A stretch of 22,028 bases of DNA, taken from Dehalococcoidia bacterium. GTDB taxonomy: Bacteria; Chloroflexota; Dehalococcoidia; Dehalococcoidales; RBG-16-60-22. Positions 5,969-13,500 of the stretch are shown one piece after another. Numbering within the stretch: the stretch's first letter is position 1; the number at the start of each line of letters is the position of its first letter. Position numbers and translations under genes: made by a program. The stretch lies in the NCBI GenBank assembly GCA_030615655.1, contig JAUWYU010000009.1:1-22028 (forward strand), in the 5' to 3' direction. A model generated the notes under the pieces. The model worked only from the letters and a program-made list of their open reading frames with translations, did no database searches and was not told the origin of the DNA.

Positions 5969-6507
5969 TCTATTTTTACGTTAGTATAGCGTTCCCACTC
6001 GCTGTAAATACAGCCGCAGTACTGCTGGCGGTAGAGGTTCAGCGACTTGGTCATATGTCGACTCTCCGAGTAGCGTTTCCTCAGGTCGGCGTAAAGGAAT
6101 TCCGGGCCATGTTCCCCGGCAATCTTGGTGCCGGTTTCTCGAATAATGTCATGCTCCTGCTGGGGACTGATGAGCAGGGTGGTCGTGAAAGCGTTGAAGT
6201 CGTTCTCCCTGGCCATCTCTGCCGTTTTTGACAGGCGGAGGTCAAAGCAGTGCCGGCAGCGCTGGGATTCATCGCCGACTACCCGGCGAAAGTATTCGAT
6301 AATGTCGTAGCCCCCGGCGACTATCAGCGGCAGGTCTATCTCCTGCGCTAGTGATTTCATGCTTTCTTTACGCTGCTGGTGCTCCGTGTAAGGGTGGATA
6401 TTGGGGTTGTACCACAGGCCGCCGACATCATATCCCTGCTGCCGCCAGTGTTCCACGGTATAGGCGGCGCAGTGGGCGCAGCAGGTATGGACCAAGACTT
6501 TTTTCAT
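5965..6507 (-). CDS. queH: Epoxyqueuosine reductase QueH (DUF208)
   Basis: QueH performs the last step of queuosine synthesis, reducing epoxyqueuosine to queuosine in tRNA; it is the non-orthologous replacement of the cobalamin enzyme QueG. The 180-aa length fits. Family cysteines are present: HTCCAHC at 7-13 (C9, C10, C13), CRHC at 84-87, and CGC near 164-166 in YRQQYCGCIYSE. Also typical are YNPNIHPYTEHQQRK and FTTTLLISPQQ. It is the first gene of a two-gene operon with the lipoprotein nuclease. No other queuosine gene is in the window. A TATAAT on the minus strand at 6533-6528 could be its -10 element. Confidence 0.92.
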   Translation of the reverse strand: MKKVLVHTCCAHCAAYTVEHWRQQGYDVGGLWYNPNIHPYTEHQQRKESMKSLAQEIDLPLIVAGGYDIIEYFRRVVGDESQRCRHCFDLRLSKTAEMARENDFNAFTTTLLISPQQEHDIIRETGTKIAGEHGPEFLYADLRKRYSESRHMTKSLNLYRQQYCGCIYSEWERYTNVKIE

Positions 6508-6599
6508 TCTTTACCACCGAGTTTCCGATTATAAGAAATATAGGCTATATAATAGAATAATACCAAATTTATCTCCTTTATTTCTCGTTTAAGAAAGAT

Positions 6600-6605
6600 T
6601 ATAAT
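6600..6605 (+). promoter_or_regulatory. Possible -10 element for the ferredoxin-like pair
   Basis: A perfect TATAAT lies about 66 bp upstream of the first 4Fe-4S gene. The -35 region 17 bp upstream (TTTATT) is poor, so this is a partial match in an AT-rich stretch. AGAGGAGGT just before the ATG at 6671 is a strong ribosome binding site. Confidence 0.35.
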
Positions 6606-6670
6606 ACTGGTAACCGACCGTGTAATAATGCAGGCAGGCTTTTCAGTAGATTATCAAGAGGAGGTAAGAA

Positions 6671-7501
6671 ATGTGCGAATACTGTCATAAACATGGAGAG
6701 GGCAAGAAATGGTATTTACAGGCTAAAAACTACTCACAGGACCTGGAGAGCGACCTGAAAAAACGCCGGGTTTTTGATATGAATGTCCTTGGTAAAGACA
6801 TGCAGAAATGGGCACAGGTGAAGAAGGCCCCATTCTTCGTGAGAGCTATACAAGAACCTCGTATTGCGGAGCGTGTCAGGAATATGCATTTCGGTCAGGT
6901 TCTGCCTATTGAGGATGTCGAGCAAATTTTTGGCATCGTCAACAATGTGGTGCGTTTGCCATGTTTCTGCCGTAAAGCGAGGAATGTTAAAGAGCAACGT
7001 TACTGCTACGGAATAAGTGTGCTGCCGCAGGGTGAAGAGGCGCAAAAGGTGGTGAATAAGCCCGGTACAGGATTTCTCTCAGGCTATGAGACGTCTGACC
7101 TAGAAAAAGTTAGTAAAGAAGAGGCGCTGGAGAACTTCCGGCAGTATGAAAAGGAAGGTCTCTGCCACTCTGTCTGGACAGCGCTTACTCCGTTTATTGT
7201 TGGTCTCTGTAATTGCGACCGTTCGGATTGCGGTGCCATGCAGTCCGCGGTGGTTAAAGGGATGTCTTTCATGTATCGCGCCGAGTATGTGGCGGAGTTA
7301 GATCCTGAATTATGCAACGGCTGCCGGGCTTGCATGCGGGTCTGCCAGTTCGGGGCTATGGCCTATAGTGCCGGAAATAACAAAGCTTACATCGATACTG
7401 GTAAGTGCTACGGGTGCGGTGTCTGTCGTGCCGTCTGTACCAAGGATGCTATTCACCTTCACGACCGTGCCAGCGTGCCCGCGGTGGCTAATCTCTGGTA
7501 G
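6671..7501 (+). CDS. Cysteine-rich 2x[4Fe-4S] ferredoxin-domain protein, copy 1
   Basis: A 276-aa soluble protein with no signal peptide. The C-terminal ferredoxin domain carries two complete cluster motifs, C215-C218-C221-C225 (CNGCRACMRVC) and C246-C249-C252-C256 (CYGCGVCRAVC). Nine more cysteines lie upstream: MCEYCHKHGEGKKWY (C2, C5), LPCFC (98, 100), C112, C165, and GLCNCDRSDCG (180, 182, 187). They could hold additional clusters or a metal site. It probably passes electrons in an anaerobic redox reaction, but the partner enzyme is not visible. The paralogue directly downstream keeps every cysteine, and both have strong GAGGAGG ribosome binding sites. The N-terminal CxxCH is unlikely to bind haem c because there is no export signal. 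Confidence 0.85.
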   Translation: MCEYCHKHGEGKKWYLQAKNYSQDLESDLKKRRVFDMNVLGKDMQKWAQVKKAPFFVRAIQEPRIAERVRNMHFGQVLPIEDVEQIFGIVNNVVRLPCFCRKARNVKEQRYCYGISVLPQGEEAQKVVNKPGTGFLSGYETSDLEKVSKEEALENFRQYEKEGLCHSVWTALTPFIVGLCNCDRSDCGAMQSAVVKGMSFMYRAEYVAELDPELCNGCRACMRVCQFGAMAYSAGNNKAYIDTGKCYGCGVCRAVCTKDAIHLHDRASVPAVANLW

Positions 7502-7591
7502 GTAAATGGGGAAAGGCCGTAATGCAGATAACAAATCGCTAGGTAGTCCGAATCCAGTTTAGGCAGATTAAGAAAGAGGAGGTAGATAATA

Positions 7592-8437
7592 ATGTGTGAA
7601 TTCTGTCATAAACACGGTGAAGGTAAAAAGTGGTACCTGCAGGCTGAAAATTATTCAGAGGATTTGATGAGCGACCTGAAACGGCGCAAGATGATTACCG
7701 ATTTCTTCGCCAATCCTGGAGAGCTTAGGGAGTTAACGGATAAACTCTTAGGTCTCAGTAAAGCGCCGGGTTTCGTCAGGAGTGTATTAGTGCCGTATAT
7801 GGTGGGCAGGCAGAAGAAGGTACACTACGGGCAGGTTTTACCGATTGAGGATGTTGAAGAAATCTTCGGTTTCGTCACCAGCGTGGTACGGCTTCCCTGT
7901 CTCTGCCGCCATATTTTTCTGGGCACTGAGCAGCGTTTCTGCTACGGGGTAAGTATGGCGCCGCAAGAAGGGGAGATGCTGAAGATAATACGCGAAATTG
8001 ACATGGATTACCTGACGGGTCCTGATACATCTGGCCTTGAAGCGTTAACAAAAGAAGAAGCTCTGGAAAGCCTTCGGCAGCATGAGCAGGAAGGCTTGTG
8101 CCATACCGTCTGGACGTTTATGGCGCCCTTCACCGGCGGAATCTGTAATTGCGACCGTTCTGACTGCGGCGCCATGCAGGCTACGGTAACGTATGGTTTT
8201 CCTGTCATGTTCCGTGCCGAGTACGTGGCTGAAATGGACCAGGAACTATGCAATGGCTGCCGGCAGTGTATGCGCGTCTGTCAGTTCGGTGCCATAGGTT
8301 ACAGCGCGGCAAATAAGAAAGTCTTTATTGACCCGCTACGGTGCTACGGATGCGGTATATGCCGGGCCAGCTGTACCAAGGATGCCATCCATCTCCACGA
8401 CCGCGCCGGCGTGCCCGTGGCCGCTAATCTCTGGTAG
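7592..8437 (+). CDS. Cysteine-rich 2x[4Fe-4S] ferredoxin-domain protein, copy 2
   Basis: A 281-aa tandem paralogue of the preceding gene, 90 bp downstream on the same strand. It shares the N-terminus MCEFCHKHGEGKKWY, the central FGQ/YGQVLPIEDVE segment, ICNCDRSDCGAMQ and the C-terminal KDAIHLHDRA. Its cysteines (2, 5, 103, 105, 117, 170, 185, 187, 192, then 220-223-226-230 and 251-254-257-261) match all 17 of copy 1. The main difference is at about residues 33-62, where copy 2 has five extra residues and a different sequence. The pair arose by gene duplication and may form a heterodimer or serve different partners. Reaction and partner are unknown; a low-potential electron-transfer role is inferred. 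Confidence 0.85.
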   Translation: MCEFCHKHGEGKKWYLQAENYSEDLMSDLKRRKMITDFFANPGELRELTDKLLGLSKAPGFVRSVLVPYMVGRQKKVHYGQVLPIEDVEEIFGFVTSVVRLPCLCRHIFLGTEQRFCYGVSMAPQEGEMLKIIREIDMDYLTGPDTSGLEALTKEEALESLRQHEQEGLCHTVWTFMAPFTGGICNCDRSDCGAMQATVTYGFPVMFRAEYVAEMDQELCNGCRQCMRVCQFGAIGYSAANKKVFIDPLRCYGCGICRASCTKDAIHLHDRAGVPVAANLW

Positions 8438-8460
8438 CCAACAGGGTGGACAAAATACGG

Positions 8461-9015
8461 TTAGTCATTTGAGGTGACATATTCACTTCTAAGTATTCCG
8501 TAGACTTCTATGTCCTCAAACTTACCCCATTTCTTAAACGCCTGTCTCAACGTTCCTTCGTGTTTCATACCTATCTTTTGTAGTATGCGTCCCGAGGCAG
8601 AATTGCGGGTGAAGTGCCGGGCGTAAATACGGTGCAGCCGCAACGTTTTAAAACCATATTTTATCACAGCTTGTGCAGCTTCAGTGCCGTAACCTTGGTT
8701 CCAGTATGGTTTACCAATCCAGTAGCCCAGTTGCATACTCTCGTCTTTCTTATATTCAAAGTCCAGGGAAATTCCACCGGCGAAGAAACCTTCTCGTTGA
8801 ATAATGGCAAAATGAACCCCTTCGCCTTTACTAAAGCACTCCTGTCTCTTACCTATAAACTCTTCGGCCATACCGTCTTCATAGGGGTGCGGTATGTTGG
8901 CCGTTGTTGAGGCAATATCCCGCTCACCGATAAGCCTTTGCAATTCCGGAGCATCATCCGGACTATACGGCCTCAGTATCAGGCGCTCTGTTTTGATTGT
9001 TGGTTGTTGTTTCAT
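8461..9015 (-). CDS. GNAT acetyltransferase, RimJ/RimL type
   Basis: The 184-aa protein is a RimJ/RimL-family acetyl-CoA-dependent N-acetyltransferase. It begins with the family signature TERLILRPYSPDDAPEL, has the strand MQLGYWIGKPYWNQGYGTEA with the acetyl-CoA-binding Q/GxGxE-type loop, and ends with LHRIYARHFTRNSASGRIL followed by IGMKHEGTLR. Such enzymes acetylate protein N-termini, amino acids or small amines; the substrate cannot be read. AGGT lies 10 nt upstream of the ATG. It converges on the second ferredoxin-like gene with a 23-bp gap and no visible terminator. Confidence 0.88.
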   Translation of the reverse strand: MKQQPTIKTERLILRPYSPDDAPELQRLIGERDIASTTANIPHPYEDGMAEEFIGKRQECFSKGEGVHFAIIQREGFFAGGISLDFEYKKDESMQLGYWIGKPYWNQGYGTEAAQAVIKYGFKTLRLHRIYARHFTRNSASGRILQKIGMKHEGTLRQAFKKWGKFEDIEVYGILRSEYVTSND

Positions 9016-9035
9016 GCTATTTACCTGAATACAAG

Positions 9036-9065
9036 ATTATATAGCAATTTATAGTTGTGGGTAAA
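9036..9065 (-). promoter_or_regulatory. Candidate promoter of the RimJ/RimL-type gene
   Basis: On the minus strand TTTACC (9065-9060), an 18-bp spacer and a perfect TATAAT (9041-9036) lie 20 bp upstream of the ATG at 9015. Confidence 0.45.
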
Positions 9066-9149
9066 GGTGGATTTTAGATACCTCACCCCTTCAGGGTGTA
9101 CCTTTCTGGGTGAAACTTCAGGATGGGGTGGTGGGGGGTTAAGAAACTA

Positions 9150-9362
9150 CGGGATAAGCCGCCGATGCCACGAGGGCGGCAGGGTGGGAAAAGATTACAA
9201 ACAGCAGGGCCAGGGGGCGCGGGGAATATTCGCGGGCTAAGCCACCAGCGATACGAGGGCGGTCGGGTGGAAAAAGATTACAAACGGCAGGGGCCAGGGG
9301 GCGTGGGGGATATTCGTGGGCTAAGCCACCAGCGGTACGAGGGCGGTAGGGTGAGAAAAGAT
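9150..9362 (+). repeat. Tandem array of ~84-bp repeat units (2.5 copies)
   Basis: Unit A is 9150-9232, unit B 9233-9316, and a partial unit C starts at 9317 and breaks off at about 9362. Each begins GGGnTAAGCC, continues with CGAGGGCGG, GGGTG and AAAAGATTACAAAC, then a G-rich segment and ATATTCG. Units A and B are 83 and 84 bp. A further copy lies inverted at 21275-21360. The unit holds short palindromic pieces (GGCTAAGCC, AATATT) but no coding signal. Confidence 0.85.
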
Positions 9363-9476
9363 ATCTTCCGTCCCCCTATCTCCCCACTTAACATAACTCT
9401 AAAAACAATTCAAAGCTAAACCAGAGCCCTTTACGAAGGAATTGTTTCCCTTTGAGAAAAATACCACCTTTTCGGC

Positions 9477-10496
9477 TTATAGCAAATTTGGCTGAGGCGG
9501 CTTTTTATCGTAGGGCAGGCCGAGGTGTTTGTAGGCCAGTGGGGTGGCGAGTCGGCCGCGCGGGGTTCGCTCCAGGAAGCCAAGCTGCAGGAGGTAGGGC
9601 TCGTAAACGTCCGTGATGGTATCTGATTCCTCGCTAATAGATGCGGCGATAGTATCCAGTCCCACCGGTCCGCCGTTAAACTTCTCAATAATGGTAAGTA
9701 GCACTTTGTGATCTATCTCGTCAAGACCTATGGGGTCAACCTCGAGCTTGGATAACGCCGCTTTGGCTACCTCTTGAGTGACGGTACCGTCGGCCATTAC
9801 CTGAGCATAGTCCCTGACCCGCTTGAGCAGGCGGTTGGCCACGCGTGGCGTGCCCCGGGCGCGCCGGGCGATTTCTTTCAATCCTTCCTCTTCCGCCTCT
9901 ACCTGCAGGATTTGGGTGGAGCGTTTGAGGATTTTCTCCAGCGACGCGTGGTCGTAAAAATCAAGGCGGTAAACAGCGCCGAACCTGTCCCTAAGGGGTG
10001 GGCTGAGCAGGGCGTAGCGGGTGGTGGCGCCAATTAAGGTAAAGCTGGGCAAATTCAGACGTAGGCTCTTGGCCCCGGGTCCTTTGCCGATGATGATGTC
10101 CAGGGCGAAGTCTTCCAGAGCCGGATACAGAATTTCTTCTACTGTCCGGCTGAGTCGGTGGATTTCATCAATAAAGAGGATGTCCTGACTACGGAGGTTG
10201 GTTAAGATAGCCGCTAGGTCGCCGGTACGCTCAACTGCCGGGCCTGAGGTTGTCCTGATATTGACTCCAGCCTCGGCAGCAATGATATGAGCCAGAGTGG
10301 TTTTACCGAGACCGGGTGGGCCGTAGAGCAAGATGTGGTCTAAGGCTTCACCCCGGCCGCTGGCCGCGGCGATAGCTATATTTAGATTTTCCTTGGTCTT
10401 ATCTTGTCCGGTGAAATTAGCAAGGCACCGGGGTCTAAGACTGGTATCAAGTGGTGCGTCCTCGGCACTGGGTTTACCCGATATAATGCGAGCTAT
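9477..10496 (-). CDS. ruvB: Holliday junction branch-migration helicase RuvB (non-canonical ATA start proposed)
   Basis: RuvB is the hexameric AAA+ motor that drives Holliday-junction branch migration with RuvA. Motifs are Walker A GPPGLGKT (59-66), Walker B DEIH (110-113), SPPLRDRFG with the arginine finger, sensor-2 PRVANRLLKRVRD, and the C-terminal winged-helix end with ERTPRGRLATP. The frame upstream of Walker A encodes a normal RuvB N-terminus (ARIISGKPSAED, then SLRPRCLANFTGQDK) but holds no ATG, GTG or TTG before the in-frame TAA at 10503-10505. ATA at 10496 gives 339 aa, the usual length, with GAGGGGG 9 nt upstream. The first canonical start, TTG at 10331, would delete the first 55 residues. 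ATT at 10487 is the other option. It lies 40 bp after rpoC; ruvA and ruvC are not adjacent. Confidence 0.9.
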   Translation of the reverse strand: MARIISGKPSAEDAPLDTSLRPRCLANFTGQDKTKENLNIAIAAASGRGEALDHILLYGPPGLGKTTLAHIIAAEAGVNIRTTSGPAVERTGDLAAILTNLRSQDILFIDEIHRLSRTVEEILYPALEDFALDIIIGKGPGAKSLRLNLPSFTLIGATTRYALLSPPLRDRFGAVYRLDFYDHASLEKILKRSTQILQVEAEEEGLKEIARRARGTPRVANRLLKRVRDYAQVMADGTVTQEVAKAALSKLEVDPIGLDEIDHKVLLTIIEKFNGGPVGLDTIAASISEESDTITDVYEPYLLQLGFLERTPRGRLATPLAYKHLGLPYDKKPPQPNLL

Positions 10497-10536
10497 TTCG
10501 CCTTACCCCCTCAATAGACTGCGGTGCGGAGGAATC

Positions 10537-13500
10537 TTAGGTGGGTTCTTCATCGCCTGTTTCTCCGACGGTGTCAACATCTGGCGTTTCTGCGCCCGCT
10601 TCTTCAGTATCCTCCGGACTTGATGCTTCCTCTCCTTCTTCTCTCCCGCTTGCCGAGTCGACTTCTGCCGGTTCTCCTAGGCTAGCCAGCAGACTTAATA
10701 TCTCTTCACCTTCTTTGCCTTCTTCACCGACAATAAGGTGCAGTGCTTCCTCACCCTCTTCACCGGCTATTAATTCTGGCATCTCTTCCTCGGTGAGGTA
10801 GTGAGCCGGAATTAACTTGCCGATAATTACATTTTCCTTGAGCCCAACTAGCTTATCCACTTTGCCATTAACGGCGGCTTCGGTAAGGATTCTGGTGGTT
10901 TCCTGGAATGAGGCGGCGGCCAGCCAGCTATCAGTACTCAGCGAGGCCCTGGTTATACCCAGCAGAACGGTGTGGGCGGTAGCCGGTTCGCCTCCTTCAG
11001 CCAGTACCTTGGCATTAGTATCTTCATAGATGAACCTGTCTAAAAGCTCGTCAGGCACCAGGTCAGTGTCACCGGCTGAATCAATGCGGACTCTAGTCAG
11101 CATCTGGTGCACGATAACCTCGATGTGTTTGTCATTAATGGTTACGCCCTGGGAGCGGTATACCTTTTGCACTTCGTCAACTAGGTATTGCTGGACGGCT
11201 TCCTTGCCTAGAATACGCAGTATATCATGGGGGTTAATGGAACCGTCGGTTAGCTGCTGGCTGGCTTTCACCTGATCACCCGTCTGGACCCAGATACTAG
11301 CGGTAGACGGGATAATGTACTCCCGCTCCTCTTTCTCGGCATAGCTTATGACAAGTTGCTTCTTTTTAACAGTGGCTTCACCGGCGAAGCGAGCTATTAT
11401 AGGCTGGGTCTCCTGGGTCGGGGTAACTTTCTTCTTTGTGGCTTTGTGGGGGGCTTGAGTGGCGAGTATCGTGCCTATGTCTACCCACTGGCCATTCTTT
11501 ACCATGGCCTGCCAGCCGGTGGGTAACGGGTATTCGTCATGGTAGACTTCGGTGCTGTGGATTTTAATTCGCCTCCCCTCCTCGTTCTGAATCACCTCGG
11601 CGGCTCCGTCTATTTCGGAGATAATTGCCTGACCCTTGGGTGTTCTGGCTTCAAAAAGCTCTTCAATCCTGGGCAGACCACTGGTAATATCGAGTCCGAC
11701 CACGCCACCGGTGTGGAAGGTGCGCAGCGTTAGCTGCGTCCCTGGTTCGCCGATACTTTCGGCAGCGATGATGCCTACCGCTACATCGGAGTCGATAAGG
11801 TGCCCGCGGGCAAGGTCTCGGCCGTAGCAGTGCTGGCATGTGCCCCGTCGAGACTGACAGGTAAGAGGTGACCTGATGTGGACTGTGGTTAGACCAGCCG
11901 CGATAATTTCGTTAGCCTTCTGTTCGTTAATCTCCTCATTTTGCCCGACTATGGTTTCACCGGTTTTAGGATGGACTATATCAATGGCTGCCAGACGGCC
12001 GATGATGCGCTCAGATAGTGGGGGTAATAGTCCTCTTTCTTTTGGTTCGGATATCCATATGCCATTAGTAGTACCGCAGTCATCCTGGGAGGTGATAACA
12101 TCCTGGGCGACGTCAATGAGGCGTCTGGTGAGATAGCCACTGTCTGATGTCCTTAGGGCTGTGTCCGCTAGGCCTTTGCGAGCACCGTGCGTAGAAATGA
12201 AATATTCCAGAACGCTGTGTCCTTCACGGAGGCTAGACTTGATAGGAAACTCGATTATCTTGCCGGCTGGATCAGTCATTAACCCTCGCATGCCGGCCAT
12301 CTGTCTGATTTGGGAAATATTACCCTTGGCTCCTGATGTTGCCATCATATATATGCCGCCGTAGCGGTCAAGGTTATCCGAGATAGTATTGGTGATGTGG
12401 TCGGTTGTTTCCATCCAGACTCCAATAATTCCGTTGTATCTTTCATCCTCAGTGATTAAGCCTCGGTGATACTGGTTTTCAATAGTGGCAATCCTTTCCT
12501 CGGCTTCTTCCAGTAGTTGCGTTTTACTTTGTGGAACTTTAATGTCATTCATGGCAATGGTGATACCTGATTTAGAGGCATAGTGGAAGCCCAGTTGCTT
12601 GATGCTGTCCAGTACCCTGCCGGTCTCGTTATCAGGTAACAGGCGACAACAATCGGTGACTATTTGTTTCAGTGTTGATTTATCAATTACTTTGTTGAAG
12701 AAGCCCAGCTCTTTGGGTAGGACTTCATTAAAGAGAATACGACCGACACTGGTCTTAACCCTTTCGCCCCTTTCCTTGTCCCTGACTTCAATCTCTTCTC
12801 TCAGGTTAATTATGCCGAATTCACAGGCAAGCTTTGCCTCCTCGAAACTACCGAAGACTTTACCTTCGTTTTTGGCCAGGTGTCTGATGGTGGTAAGGTA
12901 GTAGCAGCCAAGAACCATATCTAGAGTTGGAGTTACGGTGGGCTCACCGCTACTGGGTAGTAGTATGTTATGATGGCTGAGCATCATATCTCTAGCCTCT
13001 TTAACAGCGGCTCGGGACAGCGGTATATGAACTGCCATCTGGTCACCATCAAAATCAGCGTTGAAGGCGGAGCAGACTAGCGGATGAATCTGAATGGCAC
13101 TGCCGTCGATGAGTACCGGTTCGAAGGCTTGGATGCTGAGTCGGTGGAGGGTGGGAGCACGATTGAGTAATACCGGCCGCTCTTTAACGACTTCCTCCAG
13201 TATGTCATATACCTCTGACTTGGCTCTCTCCACCAGCCTTCTGGCGCTTTTAATATTGGGGGCAAGGCCCTGTGCTACCAGATGGCGCATGACGAAGGGC
13301 TTGAATAGCTCCAGAGCCATACGTCGCGGTAGACCGCATTGATGGAGTTTGAGCTCGGGGCCGCAGACGATTACCGAACGCCCGCTGTAATCAACTCGCT
13401 TGCCGAGTAAATTCTGACGAAAACGTCCCTGTTTGCCGCGGAGCATGTCCGAGAGTGACTTTAATTTATGATTACCACTGATGGAGATAGCTCGTCCTCT

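Larger units (their letters stand above)
9016..9476. other. Intergenic region with repeat array
   Basis: This 461-bp gap between the acetyltransferase start and the ruvB stop holds the acetyltransferase promoter, a small hairpin CACCC-CTTCA-GGGTG (9084-9098) and an array of about 84-bp repeats (9150-9362). Short frames across it follow the repeats and have no protein-family features. Confidence 0.65.

Noticed and set aside
6671..6691. Haem c attachment site (CxxCH) at the N-terminus of both ferredoxin-like proteins
   Set aside because: The proteins have no signal peptide and are full of Fe-S-type cysteines, so cytochrome c maturation is not expected.
9150..9362. CRISPR array
   Set aside because: Units are about 84 bp, adjoin directly without unique spacers, and no cas gene is present.
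9055..9419. Two overlapping plus-strand open frames across the repeat array
   Set aside because: They follow the repeated DNA, are glycine/arginine-rich by composition, have no ribosome binding site and match no family.
9477..10331. ruvB starting at TTG 10331
   Set aside because: This start falls three codons before the Walker A motif and removes 55 conserved residues that are intact upstream.
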